DNA from: JBDTSW01 sp963807385
GTDB lineage: Bacteria; Actinomycetota; Thermoleophilia; Solirubrobacterales; 70-9
Assembly: GCA_963807385.1 (NCBI GenBank)
Contig: CAWEBQ010000002.1
Span: 1,178,001 to 1,242,000, forward strand
Direction of reading: 5' to 3'
DNA length: 64,000 bases
Shown: in pieces, positions 1 to 9,567 of the stretch
How the letters are laid out: each line of letters starts with the position of its first letter
Position numbering within the stretch: position 1 is the stretch's first letter
Notes under the pieces: model-generated
Seen by the model: the letters and a program-made list of their open reading frames with translations, nothing else
Told to the model about the DNA's origin: nothing
Database searches by the model: none
Translations under genes and position numbers: made by a program

Positions 1-173
1 CGTTCGCCGTCAGCGGTCTCCTTTGGAACTCCGATCTTCAAGTCATGCCTCAGGGATAGCGGCGGCGGTCGGTGCTTCAGCCCACCGCGAAGCCGCGGAA
101 GAGTACCCAATCCACCCCCGACGACCCGCACCAATCGCCATGGCGATGCATCCGGGACGTTCGGCGGGGCGGG
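1..173. other. Window edge, no gene seen
   Basis: This is the stretch between the window edge and the stop codon of the Ser/Thr kinase. I see no coding sequence, promoter or hairpin that I would defend. A long plus-strand open frame begins here, but it is the antisense shadow of the kinase and the oxidoreductase. Confidence 0.4.
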
Positions 174-2489
174 TTAGAGCTCGTCCGGGTCGATAAAGGT
201 GACGGTGCCCGGGTCGTTCGCGCCCTCGCCGCCGCTGGTCACCCAGACGCCGTTGGCGTCGGTGGCGACGCCCTCGGGGTCTGGACCCACGCCCTCGATC
301 GCCTCGCCCACGACCTCGCCCGACTCGGCGTCCACTCGCGCCACGCCCTGACTCTTGCCGCAGGTGATCCAGATCGTGTCGAAGCCCGCCGCCAGCGAGC
401 GCGGCTCGTCGCAGACCTTGCTGAGATTCGTCTCCTGAATGACGGTGCCGGCGGTGCCGGTCGCCTTCGCGTCCTCGACGCCGGCCGATTCGATCCGGTA
501 CAGGGTGTCGTTGTCTTGGCCGGCGGCCCAGATGTCGGAGCCCTCGGCCACGATCCCGCGCGGCTCGCCTCCGAGCCCGCTCACCTCCGAGATCGAGTCT
601 CCGAACGCCGTGATGCGTCCAACGGTGTTGGCGCCCGCATTGGTGACCCAGATGCCGATCGCGGTATCACCACCCTCCGCGGCACGCGCCGGCCCGGTCC
701 CGATGCTGAAGGGGACGGGCTCGAGGGTTTCGCGGTCCACCCTCGTGACGTCGTCGGAGCCGTTGTTGACCACCCACTGGTTCCGGTCGCCGCCCGCGAC
801 TCCGCGCGGATCGATGCCGACCGGGATCGGATCCCCGGCGGACTTCCCATCCGGGTCGAAACGCTCGACCTGCCCGGCGGCCCCGGCGCCGAGGCCCACC
901 GCAACCCAGGCGAAGCCGTCGGGGTCGATGTTCACCTGCTCGCCCTCGCCTCCGAGCTTGAGCTTCTCTCCCTCCTGCTGCTCGGGCTTGTCGGTCAGGA
1001 GGGTGAGGGCCTCACCGCCGCGAGAGGAGACCCAGACGTTTCCGCGCTCGCCGTCTACCGCTATCCCCACCGGCTTCGTGGCGACCTCGGCGACCTGCGT
1101 CAGGCCGGGCGTCGCAGCCGCACCACCATCGCCGCCACCACCGCCGCCCCCGTTGGCCTGGCCCTGGGAATCGTCGGCGGCCTTGTCCGAGGCGCCCAGC
1201 AGCGCGTAGGCGCCGCCTGCGAGGGCGAGAAGCGCGATCCCGCCGAGGAGCATGGTGCGACCCGAGCGCTTTCGCCCGGCCGGGGAATGCGGGTGGGGTG
1301 CGACCTCGTCCGGCCCGGGTGTCCCGGGCGGCGGCACCGCCACGGTCTCGCCGGGCGTCGAGGCCTCGGGGACGACGTCCGCTTCGGCGGGCGGGACGCG
1401 CTGCGCCGGCGGCGGCACCGCGACGGTCGCATCACCTCCTGGCGGCGGCACGGCCTCGGTCTCCTGGCCGGCCTTGGGCGGGGGTGTCTCGACGGTCTCC
1501 GGCGCGGCCGCCTCGGCGGCCTCGGGTCCCCCCGCGGCCGCCGCAGCTCCCGCCCCGGCGGCGGCCGCCGCGACCGTGCCCTTGTCGAAGACCTGGGTCG
1601 GCGCGGCGGCCCCGATGCCGACGTTGCGCTCCGGCTCGGAGGGCTGGCGCCCCTCGACCGCCGCGGCGGCAGCCCGCGCGAAGTCGCCCGCGGAGGGGTG
1701 GCGGTCGTCGGGCTCCTTCGCCATCGCGCGCCAGACGACCTCGCTCAGCGCCGGCGGCACCTCGGGCGCAGCGTCGATCAGCTCCGGGGGCTCCTCCTGG
1801 AGGTGTGCGTAGATCTTCGCCACCTTCTCCTCGGTCGCGGAGAACGGGACGTCGCCGGAGAGCAGCTCGAACATCACGCATCCCAGCGCGTACACATCCG
1901 TGCGGGCGTCGAGACGGGCGCCCTTGATCTGCTCGGGCGCGACGTAGTCGAGCGTCCCGACGAAGGCGCCCGATGCTGTGACGCCGCTGGTCGCATCCAT
2001 CTGCTTCGAGAGCCCGAAGTCGGTGAGATAGACGTGCTGACCGCCGCCGCGCTCGTCGATCAGGACGTTCCCCGGCTTGATGTCGCGGTGCACCAGCCCC
2101 TTCTCGTGGGCGGCGTCGAGGGCGGCGGCAAGCTGGCGGACGATGGTGATCGAGCTCTCCGGGGTGAGCCGGCCTTCGCGGTTGAGCAGCCCCCGCAGGT
2201 CGGTGCCGTCGATGAAGTCCATCGTCACGTAGAGGAGGCCGTCCTCCTCGCCCGCGTTGTGAACGGCCACGACATTCGGGTGCCGGATCGAGACGGCGAT
2301 CCGCGACTCGGAGATAAACCGCTGGCGGAAGGTCTCCTCTCCCCCGCGCCCGCTCGAGATCAGCTTCAGCGCGACGACGTGGTCAAGGTGGAGGTGCGTA
2401 GCGCGGTAGACCACGCCAAAGCCACCGCGGCCGGCGATGCCCTCGATTCGGTGCCCCGCGAAGATCGCACCCTGCTCCAACTCAGCCAT
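174..2489 (-). CDS. Membrane-anchored Ser/Thr protein kinase with extracellular beta-propeller
   Basis: A PknD-like, receptor-type Hanks kinase of 771 residues. The N-terminal kinase domain (about 13-280) has a glycine loop (GRGGFGVVY), the ATP lysine at about 42, the catalytic loop HRDIKPGN at 134-141, DFG at 157-159 and the P+1 region GTLDYVAPE. An Ala/Pro-rich linker (about 285-405) repeats the unit TVAVPPPG. A single membrane helix follows at about 412-433. The rest (about 455-771) has repeated WV-rich blades of an NHL/YncE-like propeller that should lie outside the cell and sense a ligand or the wall. The start is ATG. It lies 33 bp downstream of a co-oriented oxidoreductase gene. Kinase assignment is firm; the ligand is unknown. 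Confidence 0.93.
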   Translation of the reverse strand: MAELEQGAIFAGHRIEGIAGRGGFGVVYRATHLHLDHVVALKLISSGRGGEETFRQRFISESRIAVSIRHPNVVAVHNAGEEDGLLYVTMDFIDGTDLRGLLNREGRLTPESSITIVRQLAAALDAAHEKGLVHRDIKPGNVLIDERGGGQHVYLTDFGLSKQMDATSGVTASGAFVGTLDYVAPEQIKGARLDARTDVYALGCVMFELLSGDVPFSATEEKVAKIYAHLQEEPPELIDAAPEVPPALSEVVWRAMAKEPDDRHPSAGDFARAAAAAVEGRQPSEPERNVGIGAAAPTQVFDKGTVAAAAAGAGAAAAAGGPEAAEAAAPETVETPPPKAGQETEAVPPPGGDATVAVPPPAQRVPPAEADVVPEASTPGETVAVPPPGTPGPDEVAPHPHSPAGRKRSGRTMLLGGIALLALAGGAYALLGASDKAADDSQGQANGGGGGGGDGGAAATPGLTQVAEVATKPVGIAVDGERGNVWVSSRGGEALTLLTDKPEQQEGEKLKLGGEGEQVNIDPDGFAWVAVGLGAGAAGQVERFDPDGKSAGDPIPVGIDPRGVAGGDRNQWVVNNGSDDVTRVDRETLEPVPFSIGTGPARAAEGGDTAIGIWVTNAGANTVGRITAFGDSISEVSGLGGEPRGIVAEGSDIWAAGQDNDTLYRIESAGVEDAKATGTAGTVIQETNLSKVCDEPRSLAAGFDTIWITCGKSQGVARVDAESGEVVGEAIEGVGPDPEGVATDANGVWVTSGGEGANDPGTVTFIDPDEL

Positions 2490-2522
2490 GGACCGCGATT
2501 ATCGCGCGTGGGAGGGCTGTCG

Positions 2523-3587
2523 TCAGGCCGGGGTGGCCACTGCAACGATCTCAGCCAGGCGCTCCATCGTGTGCCGACGCTCGTCGGGGTCGGGCTGGAT
2601 CGGCGAGACGATCAGCCGATCGGCGATCGCGGAGTACTTCTCGATCCTCTCGCGCACCTGATCCTCGGTACCCACCAGGGAGGTCGCGTCCACCAGCTCG
2701 TCCGGGATGGCCGCGTATGCCTCCTCGCGCTTGCCGTCGAGGTAGAGCGACTGGACCTCATCGGCGACGTCGCCATATCCGAACCGGTGCGTGAGGTCCA
2801 CGTAGAAGTTGGTGTCGCGGCTGCCCATCCCGCCGAGGTAGAGCAGGAGGCCGGCCTTGACCATCGCGCGGGCAGCGTCGAGGTCGCCGTCGATCGCGAT
2901 CTGGAGCGTCGGCGAGACCTCCAGGTCCTCGCGCGAGCGAGCGCCCTTGACGAACCCTGCCTCGAGGTGCTCGCCCCAGGTCGATTCGAACGCGTCCGGC
3001 GAGGAGAAGATCGGGATCCAGCCGTCGCAGATCTCGGCCGCCATCTCCACCGACTTGCGGCCGATCGCGCCGACGAACACCGGGATCTCGTTGCGGATCG
3101 GATGGACGTTCAGCTTCAGCGCCTTGCCCTGGCCGGTTCCGTCTGGGGTCGGCAGCGGGTAGTGCGGGCCGTCCGAGGTGACCGGGCCCTCCCGGCGGAC
3201 GATCTCGCGAACCAGCTCGATGTACTCGCGGGTGCGCCCCCAGGGCTTCTGGTAGGGCACTCCGTACCAGCCCTCGGAGACCTGTGGGCCGGAGGGCCCA
3301 AAGCCGAAAATGAAACGCCCGTCGGAGAGGGCGTCGATGGTGACCCCGGCCATCGCCGCCGCGGCGGGCGGTCGCGCCGGGACTTGCATGATCGCCGCGC
3401 CGAGCTTGATCGACTCGGTCTGCGGCGCCAGCCACGACAGGACGCTGACCACGTCGGACCCGTAGGACTCCGCGACCCACACGGAGTCGAAGCCGAGGTC
3501 CTCGGCCATCCGAACTGCCTCCAGAGCCTCATCGCCCTTGGGCCCGATTCCCCAGTAACCGAGGTTGAGTCCTAGCTTTAACGCCAT
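2523..3587 (-). CDS. LLM-class (luciferase-like) F420-dependent oxidoreductase
   Basis: 354 residues forming a bacterial-luciferase-like TIM barrel. The opening LGLNLGYWG, followed by AEDLGFDSVWVAESYG, is typical of the actinobacterial F420-dependent LLM enzymes, as are the segments LSDGRFIFGFGPSGPQ and PVFVGAIGRKSVE. These enzymes use F420 or FMN for hydride transfer on varied substrates; nothing here fixes the substrate. Length matches the family (about 330-360). The start is the ATG that gives the conserved N-terminus. It lies just upstream of the kinase on the same strand. Confidence 0.88.
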   Translation of the reverse strand: MALKLGLNLGYWGIGPKGDEALEAVRMAEDLGFDSVWVAESYGSDVVSVLSWLAPQTESIKLGAAIMQVPARPPAAAAMAGVTIDALSDGRFIFGFGPSGPQVSEGWYGVPYQKPWGRTREYIELVREIVRREGPVTSDGPHYPLPTPDGTGQGKALKLNVHPIRNEIPVFVGAIGRKSVEMAAEICDGWIPIFSSPDAFESTWGEHLEAGFVKGARSREDLEVSPTLQIAIDGDLDAARAMVKAGLLLYLGGMGSRDTNFYVDLTHRFGYGDVADEVQSLYLDGKREEAYAAIPDELVDATSLVGTEDQVRERIEKYSAIADRLIVSPIQPDPDERRHTMERLAEIVAVATPA

Positions 3588-3656
3588 GTGGCGTGAGCGT
3601 ATCGGCCCGGGCGCGACGGCGGCCGAGGCCGCCGTCGTCCGCCCGACCTCAGCTCC

Positions 3657-5108
3657 CTATGGAGCCTTCGCGTTGAACTCGAAGGCGCCCGAATCGCACT
3701 TGTCGCCCCTGGGCCGCTCGAACCCGCGCTGGTCCACCCTGCTCGTTGCGGGCTTGCACAGGTTCTTTGGCACCCGGTCGCGAGCTGGGCTCGCCGAGTT
3801 GATCGCGATCGTGAGCGTGGGGCCTCCATTGTCGGCGACCGAGCCCGTCCCCGTGGAGACATCCCGGACGTCGGAGGCGATGAACCCGCAGTCCCCACCC
3901 GCGTCGTCGTCCTCGCTGACGTTGTATCCGTCCGAGGCCACGTCGTCCCCGAAGCACGGGTCCGGGGAGTCGTCGATCAGCGATCCGAGCAGCTCGGTAC
4001 TGCCGGCGACGGTCGCAACCGCGTCGCCGGCGCTCGTCCCGCTGTTCGAGTCGAACGTCGAGAGGTCCACGTCCACGTTCGCGATGCTGCTGTAGATGCC
4101 GCCGCCGAGCCCATCGTTGTCGCCCGGGCCGCCTGCCTGGTTGTTGAAGATCGTGCTGTTGACGATCGACACGTCGCCGCTGGCGAGGTAGAGGGCCCCG
4201 CCGTGCTCGGCCGTGTTGTCCTGAGCGGCGGTCGTGTTGTTGCCCTGGATCAACGAGCGCAGGACCAACAGGTCCCCGTTCGAGTAGATCGCGCCGCCCG
4301 AGGCCGCGTGCCCGACGCCGGCCGCCGAGGCAGTGCTGCCCTGGAACGTGCTCTCGATGACCTTGACGAGCTCGCCGCCGTCGTTGCTGAGGATCGCGCC
4401 ACGGGTTGACTCGGTCGCCGAGTCAACGCCGACGTTCGACACTGTGGTTCGCGTGATCGTCGCGGTCGCGCCGCTCTGCACGCCGATCGCGCCGCCCACG
4501 ACGGCTTCGGTCGACCCCATCTCGACGTTGCTGAGGCTCAGTTTGCCGCTGTTGCCCGAGGCGTAGACGCCGCCGCCCACGTAGGCATCGGAGGAGTTCA
4601 CCACGGAGTTCTTGATCGCGAGCCGGCCCCCGGTGACGCGGGCGTCGCCGCCGCGGCCCTCGGAGGCGCCGAGCGCGGAGACGTCGCCGCTGCCGAGGCG
4701 AAGCCTCTCGACGTTCAGGTTGCCGGCGCCGTGGACGTCGACGATCCGGTCGCCGGCGTTCTGGAGAATGTCGGTCTTGCCCTTGCCCTTGCCGAGAAGG
4801 GTCACCGGGCCGCCGCCGGTGAAGTCGAGGTCGCCGTTGACGTTCACGTTCTCGTTGGTGGTGATGAAGCTGAGCTGGTAGGTCTGGTCCTTCAGCTTGA
4901 TCGTGTCGCGAGAGGTGGAACCCTTCGGGCACCCGTCCTCCTTCTTGTTCTTGCGCGATGCCTCGACGGCCTCCCGGAGCGCGCACTTGCCGTCCGCGTC
5001 GAAGCCGTCCTCGAGGGTGTTCACGTTCATCGTCGTCGCTCCGGCCGGTGCTGCCGTGAGCGCGATCGCCGCTGCCGTGGCCACGGCCACGAGCGCCCTG
5101 CTCTTCAT
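3657..5108 (-). CDS. Secreted CSLREA-domain right-handed beta-helix protein
   Basis: About 483 residues. An Ala-rich signal peptide (cleavage near APAGATT) is followed by a CSLREA-type module (KCALREAVEAS), a domain found at the start of secreted parallel beta-helix proteins. The body consists of short repeated strands rich in N, S, G and V (for example GGAIYSNGDLLVLRSL and GGALYLASGDVSIVNSTIFNN), typical of polymorphic-membrane-protein or choice-of-anchor-Q surface proteins. I chose the start at 5108 because AGGAGGAA lies about six bases before it; an upstream in-frame ATG would disturb the signal peptide. Probably an exported surface or adhesion protein; its role is unknown. Confidence 0.82.
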   Translation of the reverse strand: MKSRALVAVATAAAIALTAAPAGATTMNVNTLEDGFDADGKCALREAVEASRKNKKEDGCPKGSTSRDTIKLKDQTYQLSFITTNENVNVNGDLDFTGGGPVTLLGKGKGKTDILQNAGDRIVDVHGAGNLNVERLRLGSGDVSALGASEGRGGDARVTGGRLAIKNSVVNSSDAYVGGGVYASGNSGKLSLSNVEMGSTEAVVGGAIGVQSGATATITRTTVSNVGVDSATESTRGAILSNDGGELVKVIESTFQGSTASAAGVGHAASGGAIYSNGDLLVLRSLIQGNNTTAAQDNTAEHGGALYLASGDVSIVNSTIFNNQAGGPGDNDGLGGGIYSSIANVDVDLSTFDSNSGTSAGDAVATVAGSTELLGSLIDDSPDPCFGDDVASDGYNVSEDDDAGGDCGFIASDVRDVSTGTGSVADNGGPTLTIAINSASPARDRVPKNLCKPATSRVDQRGFERPRGDKCDSGAFEFNAKAP

Positions 5109-5271
5109 GCTGTTCCTCCTGGGGTTCGGGTTCATGCGCCCATGATCGGGGCCGCCGCGCCAAACCTCATGAGGGGGGTACCCCTGACTTTCAGGTATGA
5201 GGGCTGGCGCCTGGACCAGCTCGCGCACGCACAAGTCTCGGTCGTGCACTCGCGCATGTTTAGATGGAGCG
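5109..5271. promoter_or_regulatory. Divergent intergenic region with GGGGGGTACCCC palindrome
   Basis: 163 bp between the divergent beta-helix and P-type ATPase genes, so promoters for both should lie here. A near-perfect palindrome GGGGGGTACCCC sits at 5173-5184. An almost identical GGGGGGTACCC precedes the -35 box of the mIHF promoter at 48696-48706. That suggests a shared operator, but only two copies were seen. I could not pick a convincing -35/-10 pair here. Confidence 0.4.
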
Positions 5272-7743
5272 GTGGAAGCGGGAAATCATCCCCAGGGGCT
5301 CTCCAGCAACGAGGCCTACCGGCGCCTCGAGGACCTCGGCCCGCCCGAGGACTCGTCGAGCCGCTCGGTGCGCTCGATCGTGCTGGGCAACGTCCTGACG
5401 CTGTTCAACGCGATCATCGGCGTCTTCTTCATCCTGATCATGTCGCTGGGGCTGTTCGCTGACGCGATCTTCGGCTTCATCGCGGCGCTCAACTCCTACA
5501 TCGGGATCCGCCAGGAGCTGAAGGCGAAGGAGACCCTCGATCAGCTCGCCCTGCTCGTCGCCCCGCGGGCGAAGGTGGTTCGCGACGGCCAGCTCGCGGA
5601 GATCACGGCCGAGGAGGTAGTGCCCGGCGACATCGTCCGCGTCGAGCCCGGCGACCAGCTGGTCGCCGACGGCGAGGTGATCGCCTCCCGCGGGCTCTCG
5701 CTCGATGAGTCGATGCTTACCGGCGAGTCCGACGGCATCCGCAAGCAGGCGGGGGACCGGCTGCTGTCCGGCGCGTTCTGCCTCTCGGGCTCCGGCTACT
5801 ACGAGCTGGACGCGGTTCGCGAGCAGTCGCACGCCGCGAGGATCGCCGGCGAGGCGCGCGAGTTCCGCCACGCCCCGTCGCCGCTGCAGGAGGAGGTCAA
5901 CCAGGTCCTACGGGCGACGACGCTCGTGATGGTCCCGCTCGCCATCGTGCTGCTGGTCGCCCTGGGCCTGCGCAGCATCCCATTCGAGGAGGCCGCCCAG
6001 ACCTCGACCGCCGGGCTGATCACCCTGATCCCGGAAGGCCTGGTCCTGCTGATGAGCGTCACGCTTGCGGTCGCCGCGGTGCGCCTGGCGCGGATGAACA
6101 CGCTGGTCCAGCAGATGAGCGCTACCGAGGCGCTTGCCGCGGTGGACACGATCTGCGTCGACAAGACCGGCACCCTCACCGACGGCACGCTGGAGCTGGT
6201 GTCGGTTGAGGTCGCCGACCCCCAGCGCCCGGGCGCGGCCCACGAGGCGCTCGGATTGTTCGCCCACTCCGCGGGCGAGCGGAATCGCACCCTCGAGGTG
6301 ATCGCCGAGCGCTACCCCGGGGCACCGGCTCAGGTCGTCGCCGAGGTCCCGTTCTCCTCCGCCTGGAAGTGGAGCGGACTGACGCTGAACGGGTCCGGCG
6401 CCGCGACGTCTTACGTGATGGGCGCGCCCGACATCCTCAGCGCAGCGGGGGCACTGGAGCTGCCCCCGGCCCTGCAGAACACGCTCGAGACCCACACGAA
6501 GGCGGGCCGTCGGGTCGTCGCCTTCGGCGAGGCGGCCGGCGGGCTGCCCGAGGACCCGGCCGCATCGCCTCCCCCCCGGCTCGAGCCGCGGGCGCTGGTC
6601 GTCCTGGAGGAGCGCCTTCGCCCCGACGCAGCGGAGACGATCGCGTTCATGCGCGAGCAGGAGGTGGACCTGAAGCTGATCTCGGGCGACGCCCGCTCGA
6701 CCGTGACCGCGGTGGCGCATGCAGTCGGGGTCCCGCTCGACGCCGGCGTGATCGAGGGGCCGGACCTGCCCGATGACCGGCCTGGACTCGCCCAGGCCGC
6801 GGAGCAGAACACGATCTTCTGCCGCATCACGCCCGAGCAGAAGAAGTCGCTGGTCGCTGCGCTCGGCGACCGAGGGCGTTACACCGCGATGATCGGCGAC
6901 GGCGTCAACGACGTGCCGGCCCTCAAGCAGGCCAAGGTTGCGGTCGCGATGGGCTCGGGCAGCCAGATCACGAAGGGCGTGGGCGACGTGGTGCTGCTGA
7001 AGGACGAGTTCGGGATGCTGCCGCGGGCGGTGGCCGAGGGGCGCCGGATCGCGCGCAACATCCACCGCCTCGGCCGGCTCTACCTCACGAAGTCGGTCTA
7101 CGCCGCGGTGCTGATCACGATCACCGCCATCTTCGGGTTCACGTTCCCGTTCCTCCCGCGCCATCTGACCGTCGCCGCCTTCCTCACGATCGGGATTCCC
7201 TCGTTCGTGCTGGCGCTCGCTCCGAGCGAGGGGCCGCTCTACCGTGGGAGATTGCTGAAGGCACTGGCCGCGTTCGCGGTTCCGGCGGGGGTGGCCTGCG
7301 CCATCGCTTCGCTGCTCTCCTTCTTCCTCGTCGACAGCGTCTTCGGGGGCTCCGTGGATGACGGCCGGACGGCGGCGACGATGACGCTGATCGTCCTCGG
7401 CCTGTGCTTCATCCTGTTGCTCGAACGTGGTCCGGGGCGCGAGCACATCACGATCCAGAGCTACATGCTCGCGATGATCGCCGGCCTGGGCGCCCTGCTC
7501 GCGCTGATCATGGCCATGCCGCCGGTGCGTGAGTTCTTCGAGCTCGAGTTGCTGAGCGCCGGGCAGTGGTTCCTGGCCCTGGCATCCGTCGCGGCCGGGC
7601 TGCTGCTGGCGGCGGCCGGCTGGCGGCTCCCCTACATCCAGCATCTTGAGGTCGATGGGGAGCCGGAGCCCGACGACGGCGTGCCGGCACCCACTCACAC
7701 CCCGCACACCAGCGAGACCGAGGCGGTCGACCCTCATGCCTGA
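5272..7743 (+). CDS. P-type cation-transporting ATPase (CtpE/P2-like, putative Ca2+)
   Basis: About 823 residues from the chosen GTG. Visible landmarks are the N-terminal actuator lead-in, TGES (about 150-153), PEGL in the fourth membrane helix (about 254-257), the phosphorylation motif DKTGTLT (Asp at about 297) and the hinge MIGDGVNDVPALKQA. C-terminal helices complete the membrane domain. PEGL, with no heavy-metal CPC motif, places it among P2-type pumps. The NxxTxFNAIIG and NSYIGIRQELKAK segments resemble mycobacterial CtpE, a calcium transporter. An upstream in-frame ATG at 5197 would add 25 unlikely residues; the family usually begins about 10 residues before the GLS motif. The stop overlaps the pyruvate kinase start by 8 bp. 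Confidence 0.9.
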   Translation: MEAGNHPQGLSSNEAYRRLEDLGPPEDSSSRSVRSIVLGNVLTLFNAIIGVFFILIMSLGLFADAIFGFIAALNSYIGIRQELKAKETLDQLALLVAPRAKVVRDGQLAEITAEEVVPGDIVRVEPGDQLVADGEVIASRGLSLDESMLTGESDGIRKQAGDRLLSGAFCLSGSGYYELDAVREQSHAARIAGEAREFRHAPSPLQEEVNQVLRATTLVMVPLAIVLLVALGLRSIPFEEAAQTSTAGLITLIPEGLVLLMSVTLAVAAVRLARMNTLVQQMSATEALAAVDTICVDKTGTLTDGTLELVSVEVADPQRPGAAHEALGLFAHSAGERNRTLEVIAERYPGAPAQVVAEVPFSSAWKWSGLTLNGSGAATSYVMGAPDILSAAGALELPPALQNTLETHTKAGRRVVAFGEAAGGLPEDPAASPPPRLEPRALVVLEERLRPDAAETIAFMREQEVDLKLISGDARSTVTAVAHAVGVPLDAGVIEGPDLPDDRPGLAQAAEQNTIFCRITPEQKKSLVAALGDRGRYTAMIGDGVNDVPALKQAKVAVAMGSGSQITKGVGDVVLLKDEFGMLPRAVAEGRRIARNIHRLGRLYLTKSVYAAVLITITAIFGFTFPFLPRHLTVAAFLTIGIPSFVLALAPSEGPLYRGRLLKALAAFAVPAGVACAIASLLSFFLVDSVFGGSVDDGRTAATMTLIVLGLCFILLLERGPGREHITIQSYMLAMIAGLGALLALIMAMPPVREFFELELLSAGQWFLALASVAAGLLLAAAGWRLPYIQHLEVDGEPEPDDGVPAPTHTPHTSETEAVDPHA

Positions 7744-9169
7744 GATCCCCGACCACCGCCGGACCAAGATCGTCGCGACGATCGGCCCCGCCACCCGATC
7801 GGTCGAGAAGATGCGCGAGCTGATCGGCGCCGGCGCGGACGTCTTTCGCCTGAACTTCTCGCACGGCACCGCCGACGAGCACGCCGAGAACATCGAGTGG
7901 GCGCGCGAGGCCTCGAAGCTGGCAGGCCGCGAGATCGGGCTGCTGGGCGACCTGCCCGGCCCCAAGCTGCGGCTCGGTGACATTCCCGGCGGCGCAGTGG
8001 AACTGGAGCAGGACTCGCAGCTCGACCTCACGGTCGACGGTCGCCAGGGCGGCGACGGCGAGGTCCCGGTTGCGTGGGCCGGCCTGCCGGGGGCGGTCAG
8101 CGAGGGCGACCGCGTCTACCTCGCCGACGGCCGCATTCGCCTGCGCGTCATGGAGTCGGGCGATGGCGCCGTGCACTGCGAGGTGGAGGCCGGAGGGCGA
8201 GTTGCGTCCCATCAGGGCCTGAACCTTCCGGGCGCGGAGGTGGACCTCCCGTCGGCCGGGCGGGAGGACCTCGCCTGGGTGGACTTCGCGATCGAGCACG
8301 GCATCGACCTGCTCGCGATCTCGTTCGTGCGTCGTGCGGAAGACATCGCTCCGGTCGAACGGCGCATCCGGACGTCCGGCTCGGATATCCCGGTCATCGC
8401 GAAGATCGAGAAGCCGCAGGCCGCCGATCGCGCGGAGGAGATCGTCAAGGCCGTGACCGCCGGGATCATGGTCGCGCGCGGCGACCTGGGGATCGAGCTG
8501 CCGATCGAGCAGGTGCCGACCGTCCAGCGTCACCTGCTGCGGCTCGCGGGGCAGCACGCTCGGCCGTCGATCACCGCCACGCAGATGCTGGCCTCGATGG
8601 TCAACTCGCCGCGGCCGACGCGGGCCGAGGTGAGCGATGTCGCGGCGGCGATCCTGCAGGGCACAGACGCGGTAATGCTCTCCGAGGAAACGGCTGTGGG
8701 GGAGTACCCGGTGGAGGCCGTCGCGACGATGGACCGAATCGCCCGCGCCACCGAGCCCGACCTCCGCTACGGCGACTGGCTCTTCAACCGCGTCGCCACC
8801 GATGCCTCCGACGTGGCGGGGTCCGTCGCCCGCGCTGCGGTGGGCTCCGTCTACACGCTCGGACTGGCGGCCATCGTCGTCCCCACCCGCAGCGGCCGGA
8901 CCGCGCGCCTGGTCTCCTCGCACCGCCCGCGGGTGCCCGTGCTCGCCGTGTCTCCCCGCATCGAGACCGTGCGACGCCTGCAGCTGCTGTTCGGGGTGCG
9001 GACGCGAATCGCTGACGAGTGGGAGGGGCTCACGATCCTCCTCGACGACTGCGCGCGCCTGGCGCGGGAGGCCGGCGTCGCCAACTCCGGGGATCTGATC
9101 GGCATCACGGCAGGGCTGCCGCAGCAGGAGTTGGGCACCAACCTCTTCGAGATCCACCGCGTTCCGTGA
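7736..9169 (+). CDS. pyk: Pyruvate kinase
   Basis: 477 residues. It converts phosphoenolpyruvate and ADP to pyruvate and ATP at the end of glycolysis. The N-terminus RRTKIVATIGPATRSVEKM and RLNFSHG are signature sequences. The active-site block VIAKIEKPQA is followed by MVARGDLGIELP and later TATQMLASMVNSPRPTRAE and TDAVMLSEETAVGEYP. The B-domain lies at about 70-170 and the C-terminal allosteric domain after about 345. The start is the ATG at 7736, inside the last codons of the ATPase gene; the stop overlaps the next GTG. The overlaps imply coupled translation with ion-pump and VanZ-like neighbours, an unusual setting for pyk. Confidence 0.97.
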   Translation: MPEIPDHRRTKIVATIGPATRSVEKMRELIGAGADVFRLNFSHGTADEHAENIEWAREASKLAGREIGLLGDLPGPKLRLGDIPGGAVELEQDSQLDLTVDGRQGGDGEVPVAWAGLPGAVSEGDRVYLADGRIRLRVMESGDGAVHCEVEAGGRVASHQGLNLPGAEVDLPSAGREDLAWVDFAIEHGIDLLAISFVRRAEDIAPVERRIRTSGSDIPVIAKIEKPQAADRAEEIVKAVTAGIMVARGDLGIELPIEQVPTVQRHLLRLAGQHARPSITATQMLASMVNSPRPTRAEVSDVAAAILQGTDAVMLSEETAVGEYPVEAVATMDRIARATEPDLRYGDWLFNRVATDASDVAGSVARAAVGSVYTLGLAAIVVPTRSGRTARLVSSHRPRVPVLAVSPRIETVRRLQLLFGVRTRIADEWEGLTILLDDCARLAREAGVANSGDLIGITAGLPQQELGTNLFEIHRVP

Positions 9170-9513
9170 GGGCAACCCTGCTCCGCGCCCCGGCGCCCCT
9201 GGCGCTGATGGCGGTGATCTTCTGGTTGTCGGCGCAGTCGGACCCCGGCGCCGACATCGGGGCGCTCGGTCGCGTGGTTGCCCATGCCGGCGAATACTTC
9301 CTGCTGACGCTGCTGTGGGCCTGGGCCCTGGCGCCGGCGATGGGACGACGCTCGGTCGTCGCCGCGGCGGCGATCGCCCTCGCCTACGCGATCTCCGACG
9401 AGATCCACCAGTCGTTCGTCGAGGGCCGCGACGCGGACCCCTTCGACGTCGCGATCGACACCGCCGGGATCGCGCTCGCCACCATCACGTCACACTTCCG
9501 CGCACGTGCCTGA
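9166..9513 (+). CDS. VanZ-like family membrane protein
   Basis: 115 residues starting at a GTG whose GTGA overlaps the pyruvate kinase stop. It shows the VanZ family pattern: a first helix ending FWLSAQSDPG, an invariant His in VAHAGEYFLLTLLWAW, and an Asp/Glu/His cluster in YAISDEIHQSFVEGRDADPFDVAIDTAG. Three to four membrane helices are expected. VanZ confers low-level teicoplanin resistance in enterococci, but most homologues have no known role. Assignment to the family is firm; function is not. Confidence 0.88.
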   Translation: MRATLLRAPAPLALMAVIFWLSAQSDPGADIGALGRVVAHAGEYFLLTLLWAWALAPAMGRRSVVAAAAIALAYAISDEIHQSFVEGRDADPFDVAIDTAGIALATITSHFRARA

Positions 9514-9567
9514 CCCCGCTTTTCGCTGGAAATCGCGCGATTCGCCCCACCCCGGGGTCAGGCACCG

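Noticed and set aside
72..3575. A very long plus-strand open frame (over 1100 codons)
   Set aside because: It lies antisense to the kinase and oxidoreductase genes; its product is Arg/Gly/Asp-rich without any domain, as expected of a GC-rich shadow frame.
5908..8031. Long minus-strand frame over the P-type ATPase and pyruvate kinase
   Set aside because: Antisense to two well-recognised genes and low in complexity.
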